DNA from: Rhizobium mesoamericanum STM3625
GTDB taxonomy: Bacteria > Pseudomonadota > Alphaproteobacteria > Rhizobiales > Rhizobiaceae
Direction of reading: 5' to 3'
Length of the DNA stretch: 64,000 nt
NCBI RefSeq assembly: GCF_000312665.1
Contig: NZ_HF536772.1
Location: 3,408,493-3,472,492, forward strand
Positions within the stretch are counted from its first letter, which is position 1; each line of letters begins with the position of its first letter. The notes under the pieces are model-generated. The model ran no database searches and was not told the DNA's origin. It saw only the letters and a list, made by a program, of their open reading frames with translations. The position numbers were made by a program, and so were the translations under genes. Shown one piece after another: positions 8,996-16,653 of this stretch.

Positions 8996-9024
8996 TTGCC
9001 AGTTTTTTGTACCCCGGCTATAAG
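8996..9024 (+). promoter_or_regulatory. Predicted sigma-70 type promoter of the leu leader and leuA
   Basis: A TTGCCA -35 element at 8996-9001 and a TATAAG -10 element at 9019-9024 are separated by exactly 17 bases. A start point seven bases after the -10 would fall on or next to A9032, the first base of the leader-peptide ATG, so the mRNA would be leaderless. Confidence 0.65.
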
Positions 9025-9031
9025 CGCGACC

Positions 9032-9157
9032 ATGAAGAACACGGGCATCATGATTTCGACGCAGATTGTTCGCGGGCGTATTGCGCTCCGTGACAACACG
9101 CGCGCCCTTACCTCGCTTCTTCTCCTCGGCCTTACGCGCGGTTGCCGGGTCCGTTGA
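9032..9157 (+). CDS. Leucine-rich leader peptide of leuA (leuL-like)
   Basis: A 41-codon reading frame between the benE-like gene and leuA. Near its end it reads ALTSLLLLGLTRG, with four consecutive leucine codons (CTT CTT CTC CTC at 9116-9127) and further leucine codons at 9107 and 9131. This is the layout of an attenuator leader peptide whose translation senses charged tRNA-Leu. The ATG has no Shine-Dalgarno sequence but coincides with the predicted transcription start, as in the leaderless trpL of Sinorhizobium meliloti. The stop codon overlaps the left arm of the hairpin at 9156-9200. It is too short for ordinary gene calls. An alternative in-frame start is ATG 9050. Confidence 0.62.
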   Translation: MKNTGIMISTQIVRGRIALRDNTRALTSLLLLGLTRGCRVR

Positions 9158-9200
9158 GGAGCGCCCGGCGGCCGAAAGCCCGCCCAGGCCATCGCTCCTC
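9156..9200 (+). promoter_or_regulatory. Candidate attenuator hairpin upstream of leuA
   Basis: An outer 8-base-pair perfect stem (GAGGAGCG 9156-9163 with CGCTCCTC 9193-9200) encloses a 5-base-pair stem (GGCGG 9167-9171 with CCGCC 9180-9184). The left arm can instead pair with CTCCTC at 9122-9127, which lies in the leucine codon run, giving mutually exclusive structures. No T run follows, so this may be a pause, a Rho-linked or a translational switch rather than a classical intrinsic terminator. A smaller hairpin lies at about 9227-9245. Confidence 0.5.
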
Positions 9201-9317
9201 GTGACCAATCCCGAAAACTGATTAACCGGATGCCTTCGCACCGGATTCGTCATCGCCAAGCCAGACCCGATGCGTTATGACGCGGCTGGCCAGATGACGG
9301 GAAGAGGAAGAGAAGAC

Positions 9318-11033
9318 ATGGACACGAACACCCGCTCCCAAACCAAGGGCATGCCCGAGGCGGCGATCAAGTATCGCGCCTATCCGCAGGTGAACATCCC
9401 GGACCGCACGTGGCCGTCTAAGACGCTGACCAAGGCACCGATCTGGTGTTCGGTCGATCTGCGCGACGGCAATCAGGCGCTGGTCGACCCGATGGGCCAC
9501 GACCGCAAGGCACGCATGTTCCAGCTGCTGCTCGACATGGGTTTCAAGGAAATCGAGATCGGCTTCCCCTCTGCTTCGCAGACGGATTTCGATTTCGCTC
9601 GCTGGTGCGTCGAGCAGGGCAACGTGCCCGACGACGTATCGCTGCAGGTGCTGGTGCAGTGCCGCCCGGAACTGATCACCCGCACTTTCGAGGCGCTGGA
9701 AGGAGCGAACCGCCCGATCGTTCACTTCTATAACTCCACCAGCGAATTGCAGCGCCGTGTCGTATTTGGCAAGGACGTGATGGGCATCAAGCAGATCGCC
9801 GTCGACGCTGCAAAGATGATCTCCGACATGGCCGCGAAGGCCGGCGGCGGCTATCGTTTCGAATATTCGCCGGAGAGCTTCACCGGCACCGAACTCGAGG
9901 TGGCGCTGGAGATCTGCAATGCCGTCATCGACGTGATGAAGCCGACGCCCGACAACAAGCTCATCATCAACCTGCCGTCCACCGTCGAAATGGCGACGCC
10001 GAACATCTATGCCGACCAGATCGAGTGGATGTGCCGCAATCTCGACAACCGTGAGAACCTGATCATTTCGCTGCATCCGCACAACGACCGCGGCACCGGC
10101 ATCGCCGCCGCCGAACTGGCGCTGCTGGCCGGTGCCGACCGCGTCGAAGGCACGCTGTTCGGCAATGGCGAGCGCACCGGCAACGTCGACGTCGTCACCA
10201 TGGCGCTGAACATGTTCACGCAGGGCGTCGATCCTGAGATCGATTGCTCCGATATCGTGCGGATGAAGGAAGTCTTCGAATATTCGAACCAGATGCCGAT
10301 CGGCGAACGCCACCCTTATGTCGGTGAACTGGTCTATACGGCTTTCTCGGGTTCGCACCAGGACGCCATCAACAAGGGTATGAAGGCGATCAAGGTCGCC
10401 AATCACCCGGTCTGGGAAGTGCCTTACCTGCCGATCGATCCGCAGGATGTCGGCCGAACCTACGAGGCGATCATCCGTATCAACTCGCAGTCCGGCAAGG
10501 GCGGTATCGCCTACATCCTGCAGCAGGACTACGGTCTGAACCTGCCACGCAACCTGCAGGTCGAGTTCCGCGAAGACATTCAGCGGATCACCGACGAAGA
10601 AGGCAAGGAATTGCCGTCGAAGCGCATTTACGACCGCTTCATCGAGCGCTACGTGACGCAGCCTGAGGGCCGCATCAAGTTCGTCGACCATCACACCTAT
10701 GCCGATCCCGAGCGCAAGGGGCAGCGCATCGTTGCCGCTGAGATCACCGACAACGGTGAGACGAAGCGCATCGAGGGCAGGGGCAATGGCCCGGTCGACG
10801 GCTTCATCAACGCGCTCTCGCACTATCTCGGCATCGACATGTCGGTCGAGGACTATTCGGAACATTCACTCCAGCACGGCTCGAACGCTGCCGCCATCTC
10901 CTATGTCGAGACCTCATATCCCGGTGGCAAGCTCTTTGGTGCCGGCATCAGCACGAACATCGTCGGCGCTTCTCTCGAAGCAATCGTGTCTGCGGCCAAC
11001 CGCGTGCTCGAAGTCAAGGCCGGCAAAGCCTGA
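9318..11033 (+). CDS. leuA: 2-isopropylmalate synthase LeuA
   Basis: First committed step of leucine synthesis: condenses acetyl-CoA with 2-oxoisovalerate. The 571-residue protein is the long LeuA type. The HMGL-like barrel shows SVDLRDGNQAL near residue 50 (catalytic Arg-Asp pair), the metal-binding HPHNDRGTG motif and GNGERTGNVD. A C-terminal LeuA regulatory domain (about residues 440-571) is present, so leucine feedback is expected. AGAGGAAGAGAAG precedes the ATG at 9318; the longer frame from 9270 is not supported. It is monocistronic, between a leucine leader and a strong terminator. Confidence 0.96.
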   Translation: MDTNTRSQTKGMPEAAIKYRAYPQVNIPDRTWPSKTLTKAPIWCSVDLRDGNQALVDPMGHDRKARMFQLLLDMGFKEIEIGFPSASQTDFDFARWCVEQGNVPDDVSLQVLVQCRPELITRTFEALEGANRPIVHFYNSTSELQRRVVFGKDVMGIKQIAVDAAKMISDMAAKAGGGYRFEYSPESFTGTELEVALEICNAVIDVMKPTPDNKLIINLPSTVEMATPNIYADQIEWMCRNLDNRENLIISLHPHNDRGTGIAAAELALLAGADRVEGTLFGNGERTGNVDVVTMALNMFTQGVDPEIDCSDIVRMKEVFEYSNQMPIGERHPYVGELVYTAFSGSHQDAINKGMKAIKVANHPVWEVPYLPIDPQDVGRTYEAIIRINSQSGKGGIAYILQQDYGLNLPRNLQVEFREDIQRITDEEGKELPSKRIYDRFIERYVTQPEGRIKFVDHHTYADPERKGQRIVAAEITDNGETKRIEGRGNGPVDGFINALSHYLGIDMSVEDYSEHSLQHGSNAAAISYVETSYPGGKLFGAGISTNIVGASLEAIVSAANRVLEVKAGKA

Positions 11034-11039
11034 GGCAAT

Positions 11040-11070
11040 GCGTGCAGCGGACTATTCCGCTGCACGCTTT
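11040..11070 (+). terminator. Rho-independent terminator after leuA
   Basis: A 12-base-pair perfect stem (GCGTGCAGCGGA with TCCGCTGCACGC) and a CTAT loop start six bases after the leuA stop codon. Only a TTT follows, so termination may be partial. Its position just after leuA makes this role likely. Confidence 0.75.
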
Positions 11071-11132
11071 CCTGAAGAGCGCTGAGAATCTGGCGTCACT
11101 CGGGCAGCCCATCGTTGCAGCCCGCCAAAACA

Positions 11133-11993
11133 TCAGATCGATGTCGCAACCTGCATGGCGAGCTGGCCGAGCGAGGCTTCTGACGATGGACCGACGAACA
11201 CATAGGACGTGCCGGCATTGTGCCAGGAGACCACGCCGATCTCGTCCTTGATCGTTTCCTTGAAATCATCGGCATCGGAAGGCAAATTGTCCTTGCGGAA
11301 GCAGATGGACGCCAGATCGCCATCCGCGCTGGTGTAGACGAGCTGACCGACCGGCCTTCCGTCACCGATGAACACACGTGCACCCTGGAAGGTCCAGCCC
11401 TGATCCGACAGGTCAGGCACGCGGAACGCAACGCCGACAGTTGAGGTCAGCCAAGTCGAAATTTCCTCCGCCTGTGTCGACGGCACTTCAAAAATATGAC
11501 GGGGCTGGCGGGCTATAAGCCGTTGGTTGGCGACGACGTCCATCAACCATTCGGTGGGTTCCGAGGCGGTTTCCATCGTTGTCGGGGCGATCGATCGCAT
11601 CGTGCTGGTGCTGCCGGCAACGAAAAAACCGATACCACAACCTGCGACAAAGAGGATGATTGCCGCCGCAAGCGCCTGTGGCCCGGTCGGCGCAAGCTTG
11701 AGCGAGGGCCGCGAAGCGCGCGGCGCAATCGGAGCCTTTGGCGGTTGTGCGCTCTTGATCGAGCGAACCAGGGCGAGGGGAACCGGTTCCTTGAGAACAT
11801 CGTCGAAGCGATGCTTTCCGAAGTCGGCGCCGTGCCGGAGCTTGTCAAAGAGCCGTTTGGCGCCTTCGTCCGTCGCCAGGCGCTGCTCAAGCTCGTGCTT
11901 CTGTTCCGGCGTCGTCTCACCATCCAGCAGGGCGGTTAACTGAACATCGAGCGGCAGTTTCTTGAAATCGAGCAATTCAGTACCTGTGAGCAT
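11133..11993 (-). CDS. Transmembrane anti-sigma factor
   Basis: Predicted inhibitor of the ECF sigma factor encoded just upstream. The N-terminal part (LDVQLTALLDGETTPEQKHELEQRL) is a cytoplasmic helical region like other anti-sigma domains. One membrane helix (AAAIILFVAGCGIGFFVAG) lies near residue 115, and the remaining 150 residues are predicted to be periplasmic. The zinc-binding HxxxCxxC motif of ZAS-type anti-sigma factors is absent. The ATG at 11993 overlaps the end of the sigma gene by 17 bases, so the pair is translationally coupled. The signal sensed by the periplasmic part is unknown. The longer frame from 12065 is not supported. Confidence 0.78.
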   Translation of the reverse strand: MLTGTELLDFKKLPLDVQLTALLDGETTPEQKHELEQRLATDEGAKRLFDKLRHGADFGKHRFDDVLKEPVPLALVRSIKSAQPPKAPIAPRASRPSLKLAPTGPQALAAAIILFVAGCGIGFFVAGSTSTMRSIAPTTMETASEPTEWLMDVVANQRLIARQPRHIFEVPSTQAEEISTWLTSTVGVAFRVPDLSDQGWTFQGARVFIGDGRPVGQLVYTSADGDLASICFRKDNLPSDADDFKETIKDEIGVVSWHNAGTSYVFVGPSSEASLGQLAMQVATSI

Positions 11994-12483
11994 AATTGTC
12001 CGAGACACTGGCGAAATGCAGTCTCGCCGCGGCAAGCTGTGATACAACGATATTGATGGTGACACCCATAATGTCGGCGGCCTGCTGGTAACTATGACCT
12101 TCGACGACCACCAGCAGAAACGTGCTTGACGTGCCTTCAGGCATGTCTGCGATCATGCGGTGGATGACATCGGGTTCGACGAGTGAGATACGGTCGCGGT
12201 TTGCTTGCCTGATATCGGTGACATTGCTCTTGGCAGCGGGATGTGGCTTGCGTCGGCGATGGTCGTCGCTCCAATGCTGGCGGGCGAGGGTGTAAACCCA
12301 ACTTTCCAGGCGCCCTTCGCCATTCCATTGGTTGCTCTTGGATATAGCGCGCTCGCACGCCGCTTGCGCGAGTTCATCCGCGCTCACCGCGTCACCTGCA
12401 AGGGTCATCGCGAAACGCCGCAGCCTGGGCAGAAGGCCTACCAGGTCGCGTCTGATGTCGATGGTCGTCACGGGTTGACGCAT
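11977..12483 (-). CDS. ECF-family RNA polymerase sigma factor
   Basis: A 168-residue group 4 sigma factor. Region 2 is recognisable in the first 90 residues (LPRLRRFAMTLAGDAVSADELAQAACERAI and then WVYTLARQHWSDDHRRR). Region 4 with its helix-turn-helix follows at about 110-160 (MPEGTSSTFLLVVVEGHSYQ, AADIMGVTINIVVSQLAAAR). A GGAAAG lies just before the ATG. It is the first gene of a two-gene operon with its anti-sigma factor, the usual autoregulated module. It lacks the EcfG-type NepR/PhyR neighbours, so it is not the general stress sigma. The last 17 bases overlap the anti-sigma gene. Confidence 0.87.
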   Translation of the reverse strand: MRQPVTTIDIRRDLVGLLPRLRRFAMTLAGDAVSADELAQAACERAISKSNQWNGEGRLESWVYTLARQHWSDDHRRRKPHPAAKSNVTDIRQANRDRISLVEPDVIHRMIADMPEGTSSTFLLVVVEGHSYQQAADIMGVTINIVVSQLAAARLHFASVSDNYAHRY

Positions 12484-12574
12484 GGTCTTTCCAAGTAGCG
12501 CTCGGGCGTTCAGCAGAACGCAAAGCAGGAGATCGATTTATATTGCTTCTGTGTCCTTTATGAAACAAGTACCG

Positions 12575-12591
12575 GATGCTTCGCAAGCATC
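12575..12591. repeat. Short perfect inverted repeat in the ECF / TPR intergenic region
   Basis: GATGCTT at 12575-12581 and AAGCATC at 12585-12591 form a 7-base-pair dyad with a three-base spacer. It lies about 90 bases upstream of the ECF sigma gene on the minus strand and has no T run, so an operator or pause hairpin is more likely than a terminator. The rest of 12484-12653 shows nothing. Confidence 0.35.
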
Positions 12592-12653
12592 GGGCAGCCT
12601 ATCCCACCGGTTCTCAAAGCTTTTTCTTCGCAAGCCCCAGCCTCGGATCCATC

Positions 12654-13214
12654 TCAATACGTGCGATAGCCGTTCAGGGCTTGCAGCAGCGAACGATAGG
12701 CCCAGGTCTGCTCGCCGCCCCGATCACGGATCTCGACGAGCTGGACACGCGCTCCCTGCAAGTCACCCTGTTCCACCAAAGCTTGTCCCATATATGACCG
12801 TGCCAGAATATAATTCTCGTCGGCCTGCAGCGCCTTTCGGTAATACGACATTCCAAGCTCTGTTCTGCCCGCCTTGCGATTGGCATAGCCGAGGTAATTC
12901 AGGATGCGCGGATCGTTCTGGTTCCTGGCAAGCTGAAGCACGGTCAAAGCGTTGTCGTATTGACCGGCATAGGCGAATTCGCGGGCGGCTTTGTAGAGCT
13001 CGTCGTCGTTGAACGAGTTCTTCTTCGGGACTACGCATTCCTTGCGCTTCGCATCCCAGACCTTGCCGTCCGCACATTTTGTCGTGGTTTCGGTCTTTGG
13101 CGGCGGCTTTGTTTCATCGCTTTCGTCGCCGATGGCAAGGGCGGAGGAAGTGGCGGCGATGGCAAGAGAGCTTGCCAAAGCCAGACAGCGAAGACTGATG
13201 GGTGCCAGATACAT
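12654..13214 (-). CDS. Secreted tetratricopeptide-repeat protein
   Basis: A 186-residue exported protein. A signal peptide (MYLAPISLRCLALASSLAIAA) is followed by a short Cys-containing segment with a KCADGKVWDAKRKECV motif, then TPR-like helices from about residue 70 (ELYKAAREFAYAGQYDNALTVL, ILNYLGYANRKAGRTELGMSYY, SYMGQALVEQGDLQGARVQL). The ATG at 13214 has GGAG eight bases upstream and is preferred to the in-frame GTG at 13220. TPR proteins of this size serve as periplasmic scaffolds; no partner is encoded beside it. It lies upstream of, and reads toward, the ECF operon. Confidence 0.75.
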   Translation of the reverse strand: MYLAPISLRCLALASSLAIAATSSALAIGDESDETKPPPKTETTTKCADGKVWDAKRKECVVPKKNSFNDDELYKAAREFAYAGQYDNALTVLQLARNQNDPRILNYLGYANRKAGRTELGMSYYRKALQADENYILARSYMGQALVEQGDLQGARVQLVEIRDRGGEQTWAYRSLLQALNGYRTY

Positions 13215-13354
13215 GCGCACGACTCCGTGAAATGATGGGTTAGAGATGATGAGTGTATGTGGCCGGTGGCAATTTCCAATGCTTTCCGAATTCAGGGTAG
13301 CGTCATCTTTAGTTTCTGCATCAGCTGGACGAGAAAGTGATTCCGCGAATTTCG

Positions 13355-14263
13355 TTAAACCTTGAAAATATCAACGCTTTCTTCGCAGATGCCGTCGCCC
13401 ATCGAGTTGATGCTGAAGCGCTCTCCCGTCAGTTCCCAGGCTCCGGGAGAGCCGTCAATGGTGAAGAGATTGTAGGCGGCGCGGGGCTTCAGCCCTCCAG
13501 GACCTTGCGATGCCGAGGCGATCCCGACCACCGGGACCGGACTGGTTTGGCCGCGCAGCCAGTTGAGCGTGTTCAAATGGGTATGGCCGTGCAGCACCAG
13601 TTCGGCACCGCCGGTGGAAATCACGGCGCCGAAGCGGCGAATGCCAATCATCCGCTTGTGAAAGGAGGTAGCGCCGTGGATCGGCGGATGGTGGATCATC
13701 ACCACACGAAACAAGCCGGCCTCCCCAGCTGCACGCAACATGTTCACCGTATCGCGGGCCTGGCGTTCTCCGAAGAAGCCGCTGGCCGCGAAGGGGGGCG
13801 TTGCGACCGCCGTGGAGCAGCCGACGATCGCGACCTTGCCGCGAACGCGGAGATAGGGAAAGACGTGGCGATCTTCCTGCCACTCTGCCGGGGCGAGGTC
13901 GCCGCGCACATTGTCGTACCATGCACGCACCGATTTTTCGTAGGCGCCGGGCACGTAGGCATCGTGGTTTCCGGGGACGACCGAATTATCCGCGGGATCA
14001 CCGAGTTCCTTCAGCCATGCGGCGGCGGCGCGGATCTCCAGTCCGCTCGCGAGGTTCACCAGATCGCCGGTAACCGCCAGGTGATCGGCTTGCTTTTCGC
14101 GTATGTCATCGAGCAGCAGATCGAGCGTGCTGCCGAAAAGGTGCTTGCTCCTGTTGCGATGCCAGTTCACAAAGCCAGTAATGCGTTTGGAAAAGAGCTC
14201 GCGGACCGAAAGGCGAGGAAGTGGGCCGAGATGGATATCGGAGATGTGCGCGAGCTTGAACAT
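13355..14263 (-). CDS. Calcineurin-like metallophosphoesterase
   Basis: A dinuclear-metal phosphoesterase of the 3',5'-cyclic-AMP phosphodiesterase-like group. All family blocks are present in order in about 302 residues: KLAHISDIHLG at the N-terminus, VTGDLVN, VVPGNHD, MIHHPPI and LHGHTHLN. The start at 14263 puts the first DxH block at residue 8, as in relatives; ATG 14275 is also in frame and neither has a clear Shine-Dalgarno sequence. It is divergent from a Nudix gene. The substrate is unknown; phosphomonoesters, cyclic nucleotides and UDP-sugars are all possible for the family. Confidence 0.82.
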   Translation of the reverse strand: MFKLAHISDIHLGPLPRLSVRELFSKRITGFVNWHRNRSKHLFGSTLDLLLDDIREKQADHLAVTGDLVNLASGLEIRAAAAWLKELGDPADNSVVPGNHDAYVPGAYEKSVRAWYDNVRGDLAPAEWQEDRHVFPYLRVRGKVAIVGCSTAVATPPFAASGFFGERQARDTVNMLRAAGEAGLFRVVMIHHPPIHGATSFHKRMIGIRRFGAVISTGGAELVLHGHTHLNTLNWLRGQTSPVPVVGIASASQGPGGLKPRAAYNLFTIDGSPGAWELTGERFSINSMGDGICEESVDIFKV

Positions 14264-14337
14264 GCGACGACACATAGCCCAGTCAGTCTGCAATTCAAAC
14301 ACATCTGCTTGAACGGATTAGCGGAATTGGAAAAAGC

Positions 14338-14814
14338 GTGATCGGAACCATACGCCCCTGGCAGTCGCGAGTGCTGATGCGGATCGTGCATGCCTATTTT
14401 GCGATCGCCCGCGGAATGACGATGGGCGTGCGCGCCGCCTGCTTCGATTCCGAAGGGCGCATATTTCTCGTGCGCCACAGCTACCTGCCGGGCTGGCATA
14501 TGCCGGGCGGCGGGCTCGAGCGCAATGAAACTGCCGAAGAGGCGCTGATCAAGGAGCTCCGGGAGGAGGGAAATTTGCGCATCCTCGGTCGACCTCAGCT
14601 CTTCCATATCTATTTCAACACGGCGGCTAGCCGCCGTGACCACGTCGTCTTCTACAAGACGCAGGTGGAACAGACAGCACCCCGGCCACCGGATAGGGAA
14701 ATCGTCGAGTGCGGCTTCTTCGCGATCGATGATCTGCCATTAGGTACAACCGAGGCGACCCGCCGCCGTCTTGCGGAGCTTGCGGGCGACAAGGAGCCTG
14801 CGCACGTCTGGTAG
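14338..14814 (+). CDS. Nudix hydrolase with a slightly divergent Nudix box
   Basis: A 158-residue hydrolase of nucleoside diphosphate-X compounds. The box starts at the GGGLERNETAEEALIKELREE segment: the spacing Gx5Ex7 is exact and the metal-binding EE is present, but the consensus Arg is Lys and the final Gly is Asn. Upstream, GMTMGVRAACFD and FLVRHSYLPGWHMPGG match the usual beta strand before the box. The start is a GTG at 14338; ATG 14377 is an alternative. It is convergent with the glutathionyl-hydroquinone reductase gene, ten bases apart. The exact substrate is unknown. Confidence 0.78.
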   Translation: MIGTIRPWQSRVLMRIVHAYFAIARGMTMGVRAACFDSEGRIFLVRHSYLPGWHMPGGGLERNETAEEALIKELREEGNLRILGRPQLFHIYFNTAASRRDHVVFYKTQVEQTAPRPPDREIVECGFFAIDDLPLGTTEATRRRLAELAGDKEPAHVW

Positions 14815-14823
14815 AGTGGCGAG

Positions 14824-15810
14824 CTAGGCTGCCGCCAAGCGGGCACGGCCATGCGGGCGATCGAGATCCAGCAGCGGGCCGACGGGAACGATGCCGGTCG
14901 GATTGATCGTCTTGTGGCTGCGGTAATAGTGGTCCTTGATATGACGGAAGTTCACGGTCTCCTGGACGCCTGATGTCTGGTAAAGGTCACGCAGATAGGC
15001 AGAAAGATTGGAGTAATCATCAATGCGGCGGATGTTGCACTTGAAGTGGCCGACATAGACGCTATCGAAGCGAACCAACGTCGTGAATAGCCGCCAATCG
15101 GCCTCCGTCAGCCGATCGCCGAAGAGATAGCGACCCTTGCGGAGGCGGTCTTCGAGCGTATCAAGCGTTTCGAAGAGCCTGACGACGTTTTCCCCGTAAG
15201 CCTCCTGGGTCGTTGCAAAGCCAGCCTTGTAGACACCGTTATTGACGGTGTCGTAAACGACAGCATTGAGCTGATCGATATCGGCGCGCAGATCGTCCGG
15301 GTAGAAATCGGCGGTCGAGCCCGTCAGATGATTAAAGGCGCTGTTGAACATGCGGATGATTTCGGACGATTCGTTGTTCACGATCGTGTCGGTCTTCCTG
15401 TCCCACAGCACCGGTACCGTCACACGTCCCGAATAGTGCGGGTCGGCCTTCACGTAGATTTCTGACAGCGTTTGAAAACCGAAGAGATGGTCTCCGGTCG
15501 CACCATCGCCAACATTGAACTCCCACCCCTTCGACAGCATCAGGGGATCGACGACGGAAACCGAAATGAGGTCCTCAAGCTTCTTGAGCTTGCGAAAGAT
15601 CAGCGTGCGATGCGCCCAGGGGCAGGCCAGCGAGACATAAAGATGGTAGCGGTCTGCCTCTGCCTTAAAGCCGCCCGTTCCGGATGGGCCAGGTGCGCCA
15701 TCGGCAGTAATCCAGTTTCGAAACTGGGAAGCAGCGCGCTTGAAGTGGCCTTTGGATTCCTTGGTATCGTACCAGACGTCATGCCAGACGCCATCAACTA
15801 GCATGCCCAT
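14824..15810 (-). CDS. Glutathionyl-hydroquinone reductase (Xi-class glutathione transferase)
   Basis: Reduces glutathionyl-hydroquinones to hydroquinones with glutathione; related to PcpF and E. coli YqjG. The 328-residue length fits. The catalytic cysteine is in SLACPWAHRTLI near residue 63, the family signature, with conserved NNESSEIIRMFN and TEADWRLFTTLVRFD blocks in the thioredoxin-like and helical halves. GAAGGA lies seven bases before the ATG at 15810. It is a single gene, convergent with the Nudix gene. In this group it may detoxify quinones, including those released from plant phenolics, but nothing nearby shows this directly. Confidence 0.9.
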   Translation of the reverse strand: MGMLVDGVWHDVWYDTKESKGHFKRAASQFRNWITADGAPGPSGTGGFKAEADRYHLYVSLACPWAHRTLIFRKLKKLEDLISVSVVDPLMLSKGWEFNVGDGATGDHLFGFQTLSEIYVKADPHYSGRVTVPVLWDRKTDTIVNNESSEIIRMFNSAFNHLTGSTADFYPDDLRADIDQLNAVVYDTVNNGVYKAGFATTQEAYGENVVRLFETLDTLEDRLRKGRYLFGDRLTEADWRLFTTLVRFDSVYVGHFKCNIRRIDDYSNLSAYLRDLYQTSGVQETVNFRHIKDHYYRSHKTINPTGIVPVGPLLDLDRPHGRARLAAA

Positions 15811-16078
15811 GTTTTAATCCTTCACATTTAACTTGGCTCGAACATATCGTAGCCCCGGCATGTTTGCAGGCAGGTAAAGATTGAACACTGCGTCACGCTA
15901 CGCGTCGTTGCGCCAAATTCCATTGGACGACCGAATTTTTTCCTGCTATCGGCCATTTTACATTTTTGGAACCCGATTTGATGTCTGTACCGAGAAACCT
16001 GCGACGACGCTGATGCTCCCGAACGCCGAAGGGCGTGCTCGAGATCCATCAATTCTGTCATCTGGTTTCCGTCTCATC

Positions 16079-16579
16079 ATGCACAAGCACGATCTGGTCT
16101 ACCTCACTGAGGATGCGTCGCACGACGCTGCAATCGAACATATCAACGAAGAAGCCTTCGGGCCCGGCCGGCATACCCGCGCCGCTGCGCGAATCCGCGA
16201 GCAGGGACCGCACGATCTTTCGCTTTCCTTCATCTGTGCAGATGACGGAGAGACGATCGCGTCGGTGCGCATGACGCCCGTTCAGGCCGGCTCGGTGAAC
16301 GGACACCTGCTTGGGCCGCTTGCGGTGCGGCCCTCCCATAAGGGCCGCGGCATCGGCCGGGAACTTGTCCGGATTGCCATTGACGCGGCACGTCGGAAGG
16401 GTTCGGAAGCGGTCATCCTCGTCGGTGATCCGCCTTACTATTGCCCGCTCGGCTTCGAGCGCGTAGCCCACAACGCGCTTTCGTTTCCTGGTCCCGTTGA
16501 TCCGTCTCGCGTGCTGGTCGTGCCGCTTGCCGAGGATGCGCATAGCAGACTGAAGGGAACGATCGCCTGGCGAAAATAG
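16079..16579 (+). CDS. GNAT N-acetyltransferase (YhbS-like)
   Basis: A 166-residue Gcn5-related acetyltransferase. The acetyl-CoA motif A is clear (LGPLAVRPSHKGRGIGRELVR near residue 80), and the DPPYYCPLGFERV block after it is the YhbS-type signature. The ATG at 16079 fits the family's N-terminus; 66 additional residues in the longer frame have no family look. No strong Shine-Dalgarno sequence is seen. It stands between two unrelated genes, and the region 15811-16078 upstream holds no recognisable gene. The acceptor substrate is unknown. Confidence 0.78.
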   Translation: MHKHDLVYLTEDASHDAAIEHINEEAFGPGRHTRAAARIREQGPHDLSLSFICADDGETIASVRMTPVQAGSVNGHLLGPLAVRPSHKGRGIGRELVRIAIDAARRKGSEAVILVGDPPYYCPLGFERVAHNALSFPGPVDPSRVLVVPLAEDAHSRLKGTIAWRK

Positions 16580-16653
16580 ACCTTCTACGGTATTGAGCCA
16601 TATGCCTGAGACGCAGCGCTTCGCGGGATCGTCAGTGGCTTTAGAGGCGGAGC

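Noticed and set aside
9222..9250. Hairpin CCGGATGCCTTCGCACCGG upstream of leuA as a second terminator
   Set aside because: The stem is short, has a bulge and is followed by no T run; it is mentioned only as part of the leader region.
9222..10865. A 547-codon open frame on the minus strand opposite leuA
   Set aside because: It mirrors the leuA codon bias on the other strand, has no family match by eye, and leuA is unambiguous.
15828..16061. A 77-codon minus-strand frame in the gap before the GNAT gene
   Set aside because: No Shine-Dalgarno sequence, no recognisable domain, and atypical composition; the gap is left without a gene.
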